DNA of 64,000 nt from Ochrobactrum sp. RH2CCR150 (GCA_014138095.1 JACGXE010000010.1:1-64000); one strand, 5' to 3'; shown: positions 8,430 through 18,004, counted from the first letter of the stretch. The notes: a model not told the origin generated them from the letters alone. Program-made: numbers and translations.

Positions 8430-10225
8430 GCTTTCATGCCTTTATTCTCGCGTCCGAAGACTTTCGCTACCTTGTCGAGAAAACTTGCGCCTTGTCCGAG
8501 TTCGGGCACACAAGCAATCAGTCGACGCGTATAGTCATGCTGCGGATTGGATAAGACCTCCTTTGCAGTACCGGTCTCGACGATCTCGCCATCTTTCATC
8601 ACCGCAACGCGGTCACAGATTTCCGAAACCACCCCAAAGTCATGGGTGATGAACAACAGCGCGATACCGCGCTCACGCTGCAATTCACGCAGCAGATCGA
8701 GAATTCGCGCCTGCACGGTCACGTCCAGCGCGGTGGTCGGTTCGTCGGCGATGATGACATCGGGGTCATTGGCGAGAGCCATCGCGATGCCAACACGCTG
8801 GCGCTGTCCTCCGGAAAGCTGATGCGGATAGTGACTGGCACGGTCTCGGGCGTCCGGAATGCCAACCTTCTCCAGCAGGACTATTGCCTGTTCACGTCGC
8901 TCGGTTGCTGTCATACGACGATGCGCTCCAATGGCTTCTTCAACCTGCCAGCCGATGGAATACATTGGATGCAATGTCGTCAGCGGATCCTGAAACACAT
9001 AGGCCACTTTGCTTCCACGAAGGGTCGTGAGTTCTGTTTCCGGCAGGGAAAGAACATCCCTGCCCTCCAGACATATCGAACCGTTACGAATAAGCCCCGG
9101 CGGCGATGCCACGAGCCCCATGATTGAAAGCGCGGTAACGCTCTTTCCTGAACCGCTTTCTCCAATGAGGCCGAGACACTCTCCCCGATGCAACTGGAGA
9201 GAAACATTCTTCACGGCAGGGGTGAAACGCCCGCTGCTGACAAAACCAGTTTCCAGCGCCTCGACCGACAATATCGCATCGCCGGGCGCAACGGATTTCG
9301 TGGCGCGATCACGGGCTATTTCCGTTCTGGCGCCGGGGCGTGCAAGTGCACCGGACCGCAGGCGTGGATCGAGTATGTCGCGCACACCGTCGCCCAGCAC
9401 ATTCAAGCTGATCACGAGCAGGAAAATCATCAGACCGGGTATGATCGACACATGCGGCGCATTGAAAAGCTGTGCCCTGCCCTCACCCAGCATCGACCCC
9501 AGATCAGCCTGCGGGGGTTGTGCTCCCAGACCAAGAAAACTGAGACCGGCTGTTTCAAGGATCATCCAACCGGCAGTTGTCGACATGGTAATGACGATCA
9601 CCGGCATGACATTCGGAAGAACCTCGCTCGCCAGGATCGAAGTAGGACTTTTGCCGGAAAGCCGCGCCGCATCGATGAATTCGCGATGGGCGAGACCGAG
9701 CGTAACACCACGGACATTGCGCGCAAAAAACGGGATGTTCACGACGGCTATAGCGAAAAGCGCATTCATCAAACCCGGCCCGAGAACTGCAACAATGGCT
9801 AAGGCAAGCAGTATGTAAGGGAACGCCATCAACATATCGATGCCGCGCATCATCAGATTATCGGTGCGGCCACCAACAAAGCCAGCGACAAGGCCGATGG
9901 AAGAACCGATAACAGCCGCTATCAAAGTTGCAGCAAAGCCCACCGCCACCGATACACGTGTCCCCCAGATGACCCGGCTTAGAATATCTCGCCCAAGTTG
10001 ATCCGTTCCGAGCAAATGGCCGGACGCGAACAATGGCTGTAGACGTGTCGCGGGCGCTGTTGCATCCGGATCAGGTAAAGGCAGCAACGGTGCCGCCAGA
10101 ACCACAAGACAGATAGCAGTCAGCAGGAAAAAGCCGAAAGCGGCCAGCCGATTGCTCATGAGCAATCCCCATGAGGTTAGACGTGTCTGCGCCGGTACAG
10201 CCGCAGTTTGTGTCAGAAAGCTCAT
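8426..10225 (-). CDS. Fused peptide ABC permease (DppC) and ATPase (DppD)
   Basis: 599 residues. About 1-300 is a DppC-type permease with an N-terminal membrane segment, [18 protein letters not shown] and the EAA-loop region ([12 protein letters not shown]). About 320-590 is a DppD-type ATPase with Walker A ([12 protein letters not shown]), signature [16 protein letters not shown], Walker B ([12 protein letters not shown]) and the C-terminal [16 protein letters not shown]. These are normally separate proteins; here a linker of about 20-30 residues joins them in one frame without a stop. It overlaps both neighbours by four bases. Comparable C-D fusions exist in some proteobacterial peptide transporters, so it is unusual but not unique. 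Confidence 0.92.
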   Translation of the reverse strand: MSFLTQTAAVPAQTRLTSWGLLMSNRLAAFGFFLLTAICLVVLAAPLLPLPDPDATAPATRLQPLFASGHLLGTDQLGRDILSRVIWGTRVSVAVGFAATLIAAVIGSSIGLVAGFVGGRTDNLMMRGIDMLMAFPYILLALAIVAVLGPGLMNALFAIAVVNIPFFARNVRGVTLGLAHREFIDAARLSGKSPTSILASEVLPNVMPVIVITMSTTAGWMILETAGLSFLGLGAQPPQADLGSMLGEGRAQLFNAPHVSIIPGLMIFLLVISLNVLGDGVRDILDPRLRSGALARPGARTEIARDRATKSVAPGDAILSVEALETGFVSSGRFTPAVKNVSLQLHRGECLGLIGESGSGKSVTALSIMGLVASPPGLIRNGSICLEGRDVLSLPETELTTLRGSKVAYVFQDPLTTLHPMYSIGWQVEEAIGAHRRMTATERREQAIVLLEKVGIPDARDRASHYPHQLSGGQRQRVGIAMALANDPDVIIADEPTTALDVTVQARILDLLRELQRERGIALLFITHDFGVVSEICDRVAVMKDGEIVETGTAKEVLSNPQHDYTRRLIACVPELGQGASFLDKVAKVFGRENKGMKA

Positions 10226-11169
10226 GTGCGAATCCTCGGGTCAAGCACGGTCTGGAGAATATCGGCAACCAGATTGAAAATGACGTAGCTTGCAGCCACC
10301 ACAAGCACACCGCCCTGGACTAGCAGGATATCGCGCGTGGATATGGCCTTCACTAACATCGCGCCGATACCGGGCCATTGGAACACGGTTTCGATATAGA
10401 CCGCTCCACCCAGCACAAAACCTGCCTGTATACCGATAACGGGAATGACACTGACAAGTGCCGCGCGAAACGCGTGGCGATAGATCACCCGCCGTTCATT
10501 GAGCCCCTTGGCGCGGGCCGTGCGGATATAGTCCTGTCGCAGGACTTCCAGCATCGCGCTGCGTGTCAATCGGGCGATAACACCAGCCGCTACAACGGCA
10601 AGCGTTGCCGCTGGTAAAATCAGATGCCAGAGCAGGTCTTTCAGATCCCCGCCGCCATAGACAGCATACATTCCCGAGGCCGGCAGCACTCGCCAATGAA
10701 CTGCAAAAAGATAAATCAGCAATAGGCCTAGCCAGAATGACGGGATGGAAATTCCGGCCAGAACCGCAAAGGTTATCGCGCGATCAGCCCAACCGAATTG
10801 CCGTACCGCCGAGACGATGCCCGCGAGCAAGCCGACGATGGAACACAGGACGAGCGCCACACCAGCCAAGATCAGCGTAGCATGGAATCGCTCCAGCACT
10901 TCATCAAGCACTGGTCTGTTGAGCACAAAGGAACGGCCAAAGTCGCCGTGCAACAGATTGCTGATCCAAATGAAATATTGCTGCACAAGCGGCTTATCCA
11001 GACCAAGATCGCGGTTTACGCGCTCAACGTTTTCCGGTGTCGCATACGAGCCTAGCAATGCAGTTGCCGTATCGCCGGGGATCATGGCCATCACAAGGAA
11101 AACGATGATCGAAAGTCCCAGCAGGACGGGGATGACCGCGGCAAGGCGTTTTAGAATATAGGCTGGCAT
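10222..11169 (-). CDS. Peptide ABC transporter permease (DppB type)
   Basis: 315 residues with about six membrane spans. Family features are the N-terminal MPAYILKRLAAVIPVLLGL, GLDKPLVQQYFIWISNLLHG, the EAA-type loop around QDYIRTARAKGLNERRVIYR, and VYIETVFQWPGIG near the end. It forms the transmembrane channel with the permease half of the downstream fusion. It lies 63 bases after the binding-protein gene, a gap with a weak long-range inverted repeat (TCAAGCCC with GGGCTTGA). It overlaps the next gene by four bases. Confidence 0.93.
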   Translation of the reverse strand: MPAYILKRLAAVIPVLLGLSIIVFLVMAMIPGDTATALLGSYATPENVERVNRDLGLDKPLVQQYFIWISNLLHGDFGRSFVLNRPVLDEVLERFHATLILAGVALVLCSIVGLLAGIVSAVRQFGWADRAITFAVLAGISIPSFWLGLLLIYLFAVHWRVLPASGMYAVYGGGDLKDLLWHLILPAATLAVVAAGVIARLTRSAMLEVLRQDYIRTARAKGLNERRVIYRHAFRAALVSVIPVIGIQAGFVLGGAVYIETVFQWPGIGAMLVKAISTRDILLVQGGVLVVAASYVIFNLVADILQTVLDPRIRT

Positions 11170-11232
11170 TTCAAGCCCTCCTTCACGTCCGGGAATAATG
11201 CTGCCGTAGACTCTGGCAAGCGGGCTTGAGAC

Positions 11233-12795
11233 TTAACCCTTTGTCACGTCTTTCAGATGCAGCAGGAAAGACGGTTGCAGCTTGAAGCCTTTGACAGCTG
11301 CTGTCGTGACCGCATTCTGCTTCCAATTGGCCACAAAAAGCCACGGCGCATCGTCATGCACAATTGCCTGCACCTCGCCGTAGAGTTTGCCCCGTTCGGC
11401 CTGATCGGTCGAGGTGCGCGCCTTTTCGAGAAGCGTGTCCAGTTGCGGGTTGGAGTAATAGCCGGAATTAAACCCACCCTTGTCAGGCAAGGCGTCCGTC
11501 CGCAAAGTCAGATATGGTACTGTATCAGGGTCATTGGTCATCCACGCCATTTCCGCCATATCGGCTTTGCCATCGAGACCGGTGTTTACGCGACCCAGAA
11601 AGGTGTTCCATTCGTAGGTCTCGATTTTCACCTTAAACCCAACAGCCTGCAGATCAGCCTGGATAGCTGCTCCCATGGTGATGGGGTCAAGCATGCCGGA
11701 ACCGCCCTCAGTCACATAAAATGTAATCTCTGGATTGGTGACCCCGGCCTCGGCCAGCAATGCTTTTGCCTTTTCTGGATCATAGGGATAAGGCTCTGTT
11801 TTGTCCTCCACCCAGTTGAAAGCAGGTGGAATGGGGCCGGCTGCCACAGTTGCCGAGCCTTGCAGAACATTATCGACGAGCGCTGGCTTATTGACTGCGT
11901 AGTTTGCGGCCTGACGCACCTTCTTATCAGAAAAAGGACCGGTTTTTGCATTCAGAATCGTGAACCAGACGTGAGGTCCAGCCTGCTCGGCAACGGCGAA
12001 GTTCTCGTCCTGCTTGAAGGTGGCGAGATTGTCTGGCGGCACTTCCACCATCACATCAAGACCACCAGCCATCATCTCAGCGACGCGGGTATTGGAATCA
12101 GTGATCGGGCGAAATACGATGGCTTCCAAGGCGGGTGCACCATCCCAATAGTCGGGGTTTCGTTCCACGACAACGCGTTGACCAGATTGCCATTCTGCAA
12201 ATTTGAACGGACCCGTTCCCGATGGATGGCGCCCAAATTCCTTACCGTATTTCTTCACGGCTTCAGGCGATACGATCAGACCGGTTGGGTAAGCCAGATT
12301 GGACAGGAACGGTGCAAATGGCTCCTTCAGTTTGAACTCGACTGTTGCCGGATCAATCGCATTGACCGCTTCAATCGATGAGAAATTGAAGGAAAGCGGA
12401 AAAGGCCCCGTGTTGTAGAAAGGGTGATCCTCCTTCAGCATGCGGTCGAAGTTGAATTTCACCGCTTCGGCGTTGAAATCCGACCCATCGTGAAATTTGA
12501 CACCCTGACGCAGCTTGAAGCGATAGGTTTTACCGTCATCCGAAATTGTCCAGCTTTCAGCGAGTGCCGGTTCAACCTCAAGCGTCCCATCCTTATAGCG
12601 CACGAGGCCGTCATACATATTGACCAGAATACGGAAATCATTGGTTGCGGTCACCGTATGCGGATCGAGAGATTGCGGCTCAGCAATCTGTCCGACGATC
12701 AATACATTGGGCGGCGTTTGAGCCAGCGACGGCATTGCAGGTCCCGCAATTGCGAGCGCTATCGCTGTCAGCGCAGCACGAAATAATCTTCTCAT
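11233..12795 (-). CDS. Periplasmic peptide-binding protein (SBP family 5)
   Basis: 520 residues with a Sec signal peptide (about 1-25, cleavage near SLAQ-TP). The mature protein shows the DppA/OppA fold signatures: EPQSLDPHTVTATNDFRILV, YDGLVRYKDG, LAESWTISDDGKTYRFKLRQ and VKFHDGSDFNAEAVKFNFDR. It captures peptides or related solutes for the downstream permease and ATPases, and is the first gene of a five-gene unit ending in the GntR regulator. A perfect inverted repeat (AATTAG/CTAATT) lies upstream at 12820. Actual ligand unknown; dipeptides linked to NAGGN metabolism are a reasonable guess only because of the flanking genes. Confidence 0.92.
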   Translation of the reverse strand: MRRLFRAALTAIALAIAGPAMPSLAQTPPNVLIVGQIAEPQSLDPHTVTATNDFRILVNMYDGLVRYKDGTLEVEPALAESWTISDDGKTYRFKLRQGVKFHDGSDFNAEAVKFNFDRMLKEDHPFYNTGPFPLSFNFSSIEAVNAIDPATVEFKLKEPFAPFLSNLAYPTGLIVSPEAVKKYGKEFGRHPSGTGPFKFAEWQSGQRVVVERNPDYWDGAPALEAIVFRPITDSNTRVAEMMAGGLDVMVEVPPDNLATFKQDENFAVAEQAGPHVWFTILNAKTGPFSDKKVRQAANYAVNKPALVDNVLQGSATVAAGPIPPAFNWVEDKTEPYPYDPEKAKALLAEAGVTNPEITFYVTEGGSGMLDPITMGAAIQADLQAVGFKVKIETYEWNTFLGRVNTGLDGKADMAEMAWMTNDPDTVPYLTLRTDALPDKGGFNSGYYSNPQLDTLLEKARTSTDQAERGKLYGEVQAIVHDDAPWLFVANWKQNAVTTAAVKGFKLQPSFLLHLKDVTKG

Positions 12796-12819
12796 AGAGC
12801 GATCCCCTTTCGTTATGCC

Positions 12820-12837
12820 AATTAGCTGACTCTAATT
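12820..12837. promoter_or_regulatory. Inverted repeat upstream of the peptide transporter operon
   Basis: AATTAG-CTGACT-CTAATT is a perfect 6-bp inverted repeat 25 bases upstream of the binding-protein start. It could be an operator for the operon's GntR regulator. No second copy was seen upstream of asnO, so the assignment is weak. Confidence 0.3.
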
Positions 12838-12893
12838 TATAAGCATAAAATCGTAGGGATCAATGAATTATCATAATAAATTTCAAGCCGACG

Positions 12894-12916
12894 AAAAAGG
12901 CGGGCCCTGGCCCGCC
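12894..12916 (-). terminator. Terminator of the M42 peptidase gene
   Basis: GGCGGGCC and GGCCCGCC form a perfect GC-rich stem with a 2-base loop. Five A on the plus strand give a T-run after the hairpin when read on the minus strand, 23 bases past the peptidase stop. Confidence 0.8.
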
Positions 12917-12938
12917 CGCAAGTTCCGGTCAATTTTTG

Positions 12939-14099
12939 CTATTCGGCAGGCGTGTCTTCCGGCTTCAAGTCCTGTTCGGCTTTGGTGGACTTTTGATGCG
13001 TAAAGCCCTTCAATCCCTTGGCAGTTTCTTCGGCATCGCGTTTAATTTCCACGTCGCTCATTGCGTAATGAACGGTCAGTTTTGCAATCGATGTCAAAGC
13101 ACTCAGATGAATGCGCTCATATCCGTGCGACGCATCGACCCCGAACGTCAATAGCGCTGTGCGCACGTCATGCCCGGCTTCAACAGCTGAAGCCGCATCT
13201 GAGCGATAATAGCGAAACACATCTTTCTGCACCTGAATATCGTGTTCGCCACAAAGCTCATAGAGCTTCTTGGTCAGGTGATAATCGAACGGTCCGGTCT
13301 GATCAGCCATAGCAAGTGTTACGCCGAATTCAGATGAGTTTTGTCCTGGCGCAGTGGTTCCATTATCGATGGCAACAAGAGAGGCAATATCGGGAACCAC
13401 CACAGCCGATGCGCCGACCCCCACTTCTTCGCCAATCGTGAAAAGCCAATAGGTGTCAACTGGCGTTTCGATTTCACCTCGCTGCATGGCTTCAAGAGAG
13501 GCCAGCATGATGGCAACGCCTGCCTTGTCATCCAGATGGCGAGAAACAATGAAGCCGTTATCGATAAACTCCGGTGCGGGGTCGACAGCAACAATGTCGC
13601 CGACATCAATGCCAAGCTGGACAAGGTCTTCCTTGTTTCGTGCCAGGGCATCGACCCGCAATTCGACATAGGGCCAGCCCACTGGCTGACTATCCACTTC
13701 TTCGTTGAAAGTGTGCCCGGAGGCCTTCAATGGCAGGATTGACCCGCGATAGGTTCCTTTACCGGAAAAGATGGATACACGCGCGCCTTCCGCGAAACGG
13801 GCAGACCAGTTGCCGATGGAGACAAGCTCGAGCCGGCCATTATCTTTCAGATACTTAACCTGAGCGCCTAATGTGTCAACATGGGAGACAATGCCTCGCG
13901 CCGGGCGTCTGGATGCACCCGATCGACGCGCCTGAATAGCGCCGCGTCTGGTCAACATGACTTCCAGACCGAGCATTTCCAATTCACGCGCAACATAGTG
14001 AACAGCTTCATCCGTAAAGCCGGTTGGGCTTGGTATCGAAAGAAGCGCTTTGAGCCGAGCGACGAGATAGTCCTGATCGATAGAGATGGAGTTCTGCAT
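12939..14099 (-). CDS. M42-family peptidase of the NAGGN osmolyte system
   Basis: 386 residues. Co-catalytic metal ligands of M42 aminopeptidases are visible: GIVSHVDTLGAQV (His, Asp), SRHLDDKAGVAIM (Asp), IGEEVGVGAS (Glu-Glu) and a late His in GVDASHGYERIH. This subfamily is known to co-occur with the NAGGN amidotransferase and the GNAT/ATP-grasp synthetase, which are 6-11 kb away here. It probably cleaves NAGGN or related glutaminyl peptides when osmotic stress ends, or processes imported peptides. An acidic/Lys-rich tail (about 360-386) is poorly conserved. It has its own terminator, so it is transcribed separately from the transporter genes. The specific substrate is inferred. Confidence 0.85.
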   Translation of the reverse strand: MQNSISIDQDYLVARLKALLSIPSPTGFTDEAVHYVARELEMLGLEVMLTRRGAIQARRSGASRRPARGIVSHVDTLGAQVKYLKDNGRLELVSIGNWSARFAEGARVSIFSGKGTYRGSILPLKASGHTFNEEVDSQPVGWPYVELRVDALARNKEDLVQLGIDVGDIVAVDPAPEFIDNGFIVSRHLDDKAGVAIMLASLEAMQRGEIETPVDTYWLFTIGEEVGVGASAVVVPDIASLVAIDNGTTAPGQNSSEFGVTLAMADQTGPFDYHLTKKLYELCGEHDIQVQKDVFRYYRSDAASAVEAGHDVRTALLTFGVDASHGYERIHLSALTSIAKLTVHYAMSDVEIKRDAEETAKGLKGFTHQKSTKAEQDLKPEDTPAE

Positions 14100-14182
14100 G
14101 ACTCGAATGTCGCAGAATGCAGAAATATCGTCAACAATGCGGAGCCAACCTATCGTGAAGTTGACCCCGCGCAGTCCTGTTG

Positions 14183-15562
14183 TCAGCGATTTGCGAAAAC
14201 GCTTTCAATTGCTGTTTTCGTTGCTGAAACGACCTGATCCGCTTCGTCCTGCGTCAGACAGAGCGGTGGCGCAAAGCCCAGAATGTCACCTTCCGGCATT
14301 GCACGCCCGATGACGCCGTTGGCAAGGAGGGCTGCCGAAATCTGTGCCCCAATCTTGAGCGACGGGTCAAAAAACCTGCGATCATCGCGATCTTCCACAA
14401 ACTCGACTGCAGCCATCAGCCCCTCACCGCGCACATCTCCGACATGCTTGTGATCGCCGATAGCATCCTGAAGCGCCTTGCGGAAATAAGCACCGGTCGA
14501 ACCGGCATTCTCCACGAGTTTCAGGTCATCAATGAGCTGGAGATTTGCTACACCGGCAGCCGCGCAGATCGGATGCGCCGAATAGGTCCAACCATGCCCG
14601 ATCGGTCCCATCTTGTCCGATCCCTTGACCAGCACGTCCCACATGCGATCCGAGACTATCGATCCAGAAAGTGGCGCATAGGCCGACGTCAATCCTTTGG
14701 CGATAGTAATCAGGTCAGGCTTCATTCCATAATGTTCGGAACCAAACATGCTGCCCAGACGACCGAAACCAGTCACCACTTCGTCTGCGACCAGCAGAAT
14801 GTCGTATTTGTCGAGAACAGCCTGTATCTTCTGCCAATAGCCAGCCGGAGGCGGTACGATCCCGCCGGTACCCAATACAGGCTCGCCGATGAAAGCAGCA
14901 ATCGTGTCAGGTCCCTCGGCGAGGATCATTTCTTCAAGCTGATCAGCACAATATTGCGAGAATTGCTCCTCACTTATCGAGCGGTCCTCGCGGCGGAAAT
15001 AATAAGGTGCCTGCGTATGCAAAATAGGTGCACGCGGCAAATCGAATGCATTATGGAAGGTCGCAAGACCGGTCAGACTGCCAGTCATGACGCCGGAGCC
15101 GTGATATCCGCGCCAGCGCGAGATGATTTTTTTCTTTTCGGGGCGCCCAAGAATATTGTTGTAGTACCATATCAGTTTGATGTTGGTTTCGTTGGCGTCA
15201 GAGCCGGATAAGCCGAAATAGACGCGGCTCATATGCGCTGGTGCCCGGTCGATAATCATCTTGGCAAGCGTGATCGATACTTCTGTGCCATGGCCCACAT
15301 AAGCATGATAATAGGCAAGCTTATGAGCCTGCTCAGCGATCGCATCAGCGATCTCCTTGCGGCCGTAACCCACATTCACACAATAGAGGCCGGCAAAAGC
15401 ATCAAGGCTCTGACGTCCATTCACATCGGTGATGAACACGCCGTTGCCTTCGTCCAATACTCGGGTTGGCGTCTCTCCGCGCGCATGCATGCCCATATGT
15501 GTTGATGGGTGGAAAAAATGATCGCGGTCCCAGGCGGTCAGTTCGTTGCTGTTGTTTAACAC
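14183..15562 (-). CDS. doeD: Class III aminotransferase, diaminobutyrate transaminase (DoeD)
   Basis: 459 residues from a GTG at 15562 that has AAAGGAAA seven bases upstream; a longer ATG reading (15613) would overlap doeC. PLP-enzyme features: FAGLYCVNVGYG, YFGLSGSDANETN, ILLVADEVVTGFGR and the Schiff-base lysine in TIAKGLTSAYAPLSG. Many class III transaminases use beta-alanine, taurine or GABA. Pairing with a semialdehyde dehydrogenase and an Lrp regulator beside ectoine genes matches DoeD, which transfers the 4-amino group of L-2,4-diaminobutyrate to give aspartate semialdehyde. The family is certain; the substrate rests on context. Confidence 0.8.
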   Translation of the reverse strand: MLNNSNELTAWDRDHFFHPSTHMGMHARGETPTRVLDEGNGVFITDVNGRQSLDAFAGLYCVNVGYGRKEIADAIAEQAHKLAYYHAYVGHGTEVSITLAKMIIDRAPAHMSRVYFGLSGSDANETNIKLIWYYNNILGRPEKKKIISRWRGYHGSGVMTGSLTGLATFHNAFDLPRAPILHTQAPYYFRREDRSISEEQFSQYCADQLEEMILAEGPDTIAAFIGEPVLGTGGIVPPPAGYWQKIQAVLDKYDILLVADEVVTGFGRLGSMFGSEHYGMKPDLITIAKGLTSAYAPLSGSIVSDRMWDVLVKGSDKMGPIGHGWTYSAHPICAAAGVANLQLIDDLKLVENAGSTGAYFRKALQDAIGDHKHVGDVRGEGLMAAVEFVEDRDDRRFFDPSLKIGAQISAALLANGVIGRAMPEGDILGFAPPLCLTQDEADQVVSATKTAIESVFANR

Positions 15563-15591
15563 TGTCAGTTTCCTTTCATTTCGCGACACAT

Positions 15592-17088
15592 TCATGCGGC
15601 GGTATCGATGCAAATATACTTGAGTTCGGTGAACGCCTGGATGCCGTGATGCGAGCCTTCTCGCCCTAGTCCGGATTGTTTCCAGCCGCCAAAGGGGATG
15701 GGTGCTCCGGTGATCTTGGCGCGATTGATGGCAACCATGCCGTATTCGAGCGCACGCCCCATTCTCAGTTGCCGGGCACCGTTTGCCGTTACGACATAAG
15801 CGACGAGGCCATATTCTGTGGCGTTAGCCCGCGCGATGACCTCATCTTCATGATCAAAGGCGGTAATTGCAGCAACCGGACCGAAGGTTTCTTCATGCAT
15901 GATCGCCGCGTCATTCGGCACATCGACCAGCAAGGTCGGCTCATAAAACAACGTGTTTTCGCCGATACGATTTCCGCCAACGAGCACACTTGCCCCACGC
16001 CCACGCGCATCCTCGACGTGCTCTTCGACCTTGGCGATGGCCCGTTCATGCATCAGCGGCCCGATATCCACCCCAGCCTCGAAACCATGACCAACCTTGA
16101 GCGATGCGATGCGCGTCGCAAAGGCTTCGGTGAAGGACGCGAGAATGCCGCGCTGGACAAAAATGCGATTGGCAGCAAGGCAGTCTTGACCCGAAGTGGC
16201 GAATTTCGCAGCCATCGCCACGTCTACTGCTCGCTCCAGATCCGCGTCGTCGAATATGATCAATGGCGCATGCCCGCCAAGTTCCATGACAAGGCGTTTT
16301 ACGCTTGCAGCACATTTTGAAGCGATCAACTTGCCGATCTGGGTGGAACCGGTAAAGCTCAACGCGCGTATTCTGGTGTCATTGCAAAGCGTATCGACGA
16401 CTGGCGCCGCCTTGCCCGTGACTACGTTGAAAATACCAGCGGGAAAGCCTGCTCTTTCGCCAAGTTCAGCCAGCGCCAGTGCGGAAAGCGGTGTCTCGGA
16501 GGACGGATGGACGACGACCGGACAACCTGCGGCAAGAGCCGCTGCTGCCTTTCTGGTAATCATGGCATTCGGGAAATTCCACGGCGTTACCAGACCCACA
16601 ACACCAAGAGCCTCACGACGCACGAGCATTTCGGCATCGGGCAGATGGCTGGCTATTGTTTCTCCGTTCAGGCGTTTTGCTTCTTCGGCGAACCACTCAA
16701 TAAAGGCTGCGCCATAGTCGATCTCGCCGAGGGATTCAGAGAGCGGTTTGCCCTGCTCCAGCGTCATGAGCACTGCGAGGTCGTCCCTGTTCTGAACAAT
16801 CAGTTCATACCATCGCCGTAAAATACCCGCGCGCTCCTGCGGCAGCAACCGTGACCAAACAGGAAATGCACTCTCTGCAGCATCAACTGCCGCAAGAGTG
16901 TGGGTCGCGTTCAGACTTGCGACACGTGCGAGGCGCTGGCCAGTCGCGGGGTCGACAACCGGAAATGTCTCGGCCTTCTCGCCGGACATCCAACGCCCAT
17001 TGATATAGGCAAGCTCTCGAAAAAGATGTTTGTCCCGGAGCCTTTTAAGCCCGTCATGTTGTATAGGATGATCCAGAACGGCATTCAT
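15592..17088 (-). CDS. doeC: Aldehyde dehydrogenase, aspartate-semialdehyde oxidising (DoeC)
   Basis: 498 residues of the succinate-semialdehyde dehydrogenase group. Visible are GLVTPWNFPNAMI, the cofactor region FTGSTQIGKLI, the general-base glutamate in VMELGGHAPLI and the catalytic cysteine in TSGQDCLAANR. The start has GGGAG seven bases upstream. In ectoine degradation DoeC oxidises aspartate semialdehyde to aspartate, the last step; plain succinate-semialdehyde dehydrogenase (GabD) is the alternative reading. It is followed 29 bases later by doeD. Two copies of GATTTGGACCAA lie upstream at 17134-17176. Confidence 0.8.
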   Translation of the reverse strand: MNAVLDHPIQHDGLKRLRDKHLFRELAYINGRWMSGEKAETFPVVDPATGQRLARVASLNATHTLAAVDAAESAFPVWSRLLPQERAGILRRWYELIVQNRDDLAVLMTLEQGKPLSESLGEIDYGAAFIEWFAEEAKRLNGETIASHLPDAEMLVRREALGVVGLVTPWNFPNAMITRKAAAALAAGCPVVVHPSSETPLSALALAELGERAGFPAGIFNVVTGKAAPVVDTLCNDTRIRALSFTGSTQIGKLIASKCAASVKRLVMELGGHAPLIIFDDADLERAVDVAMAAKFATSGQDCLAANRIFVQRGILASFTEAFATRIASLKVGHGFEAGVDIGPLMHERAIAKVEEHVEDARGRGASVLVGGNRIGENTLFYEPTLLVDVPNDAAIMHEETFGPVAAITAFDHEDEVIARANATEYGLVAYVVTANGARQLRMGRALEYGMVAINRAKITGAPIPFGGWKQSGLGREGSHHGIQAFTELKYICIDTAA

Positions 17089-17133
17089 CGTGCTTCTCCC
17101 AATTCAGGAAAAGCATCTCATGAGAGCACTGTG

Positions 17134-17176
17134 GATTTGGACCAAAGCAGATTGCAGTACAGGTGATTTGGACCAA
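17134..17176 (-). promoter_or_regulatory. Tandem GATTTGGACCAA sites upstream of doeC
   Basis: GATTTGGACCAA occurs at 17134-17145 and again at 17165-17176, a 31-bp period (about three helical turns). The core TTTGG-A-CCAAA is a palindrome, complete in the first copy. They lie between doeX and doeC, 46-88 bases upstream of the doeC start. Helically phased sites are typical of Lrp/AsnC regulators, so DoeX is the natural candidate protein. Confidence 0.5.
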
Positions 17177-17204
17177 TATAGCCCCTGTTCGTAGTCCGCT
17201 TGGT

Positions 17205-17702
17205 CTATGCAGGATTATCCGTCAGGAGTGAAAGTGGCGCAGCGCCTTTCGCGTCTTTGACCAACTTGGTCACAATATACGTGAAATAGCGCTCGATACC
17301 GATACTCTGGTCCAAAAGCCGGTCGATCAACCGCTGGTAGCCATCAATATCGCGCGCTGCGACCATCAGGAAATAGTCCACGCCGCCGCCAACAGACCAA
17401 CAAGAAATGATTTCCGGTAACGCCGAAACAGCCCGCTCAAATCGATCAAAGTCGCTCTGCCGATGATTACCCAGTGTAATCTGCACGATAACATGCACGA
17501 TGGGCGCGACTTTTCGATAGGCGATGTGCGCATGATAACCGGTCACTATGCCCGCGTCTTCCAGCTTGCGAAGGCGTAACCAGCACGGTGTCGGGGATAA
17601 CCCAACCTTTTCCGCCAATGCGAGTTTCGTGATTTTTGCATTCTCCTGCACTGCATCGAGAATGCGTAGATCAACAGCATCAAGCTTCAAGGCGGACTTC
17701 AT
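17205..17702 (-). CDS. doeX: Lrp/AsnC-family regulator (DoeX)
   Basis: 165 residues from the ATG at 17702; a GTG at 17720 would add six. The N-terminal helix-turn-helix (LDAVDLRILDAVQENAKITK, VGLSPTPCWLRLRKLEDAGI) is followed by the Lrp ligand-binding RAM domain (about 70-150; GGVDYFLMVAARD). DoeX-type Lrp proteins accompany doeC/doeD in ectoine degraders such as Halomonas and respond to pathway intermediates. It lies upstream of doeC on the same strand and divergent from the eutB operon, well placed to control both. The regulatory role is inferred from position. Confidence 0.82.
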   Translation of the reverse strand: MKSALKLDAVDLRILDAVQENAKITKLALAEKVGLSPTPCWLRLRKLEDAGIVTGYHAHIAYRKVAPIVHVIVQITLGNHRQSDFDRFERAVSALPEIISCWSVGGGVDYFLMVAARDIDGYQRLIDRLLDQSIGIERYFTYIVTKLVKDAKGAAPLSLLTDNPA

Positions 17703-17810
17703 TTGGTTGATCCGGTTCACATGAGGTTATCTAATTCGGGCGCCGTTCCCTGGCATGAGCAAGAAGGGCTGGCAAGGCTCGCCGCCAAAACAGTGCGGAA
17801 ATCTAATTGT

Positions 17811-17830
17811 AATGATCCAATATAATCATT
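17811..17830. promoter_or_regulatory. Inverted repeat in the doeX-eutB divergent region
   Basis: AATGAT-CCAATATA-ATCATT is a perfect 6-bp inverted repeat with an 8-bp centre, within the 302-bp gap between doeX and eutB. TTGACA follows at 17829-17834. The gap holds no other gene. The centre CCAATATA also occurs within the second doeC upstream site (GGACCAATATA). Confidence 0.35.
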
Positions 17831-18004
17831 GACATGATCTTCCCTGTCTTTCACACATATTGCAACGAAAATAATCAAGACATGGGGAACGAGCTTGCGG
17901 CCAGACGGTTTCGCATATGGTGCATTATTGCGCCTTGCGTTTGAGCATCCTTCAAATTGGCTGCAGCGTTTCCGTCACTCAACCAGCTCCGAGAGGCAAT
18001 AGGC

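Noticed and set aside
11257-12381. 374-codon open frame on the plus strand
   Set aside because: Exactly antisense to the periplasmic binding-protein gene, which has clear family motifs; composition looks like a shadow frame.
14444-15211. 255-codon open frame on the plus strand
   Set aside because: Antisense to the aminotransferase gene and without recognisable motifs.
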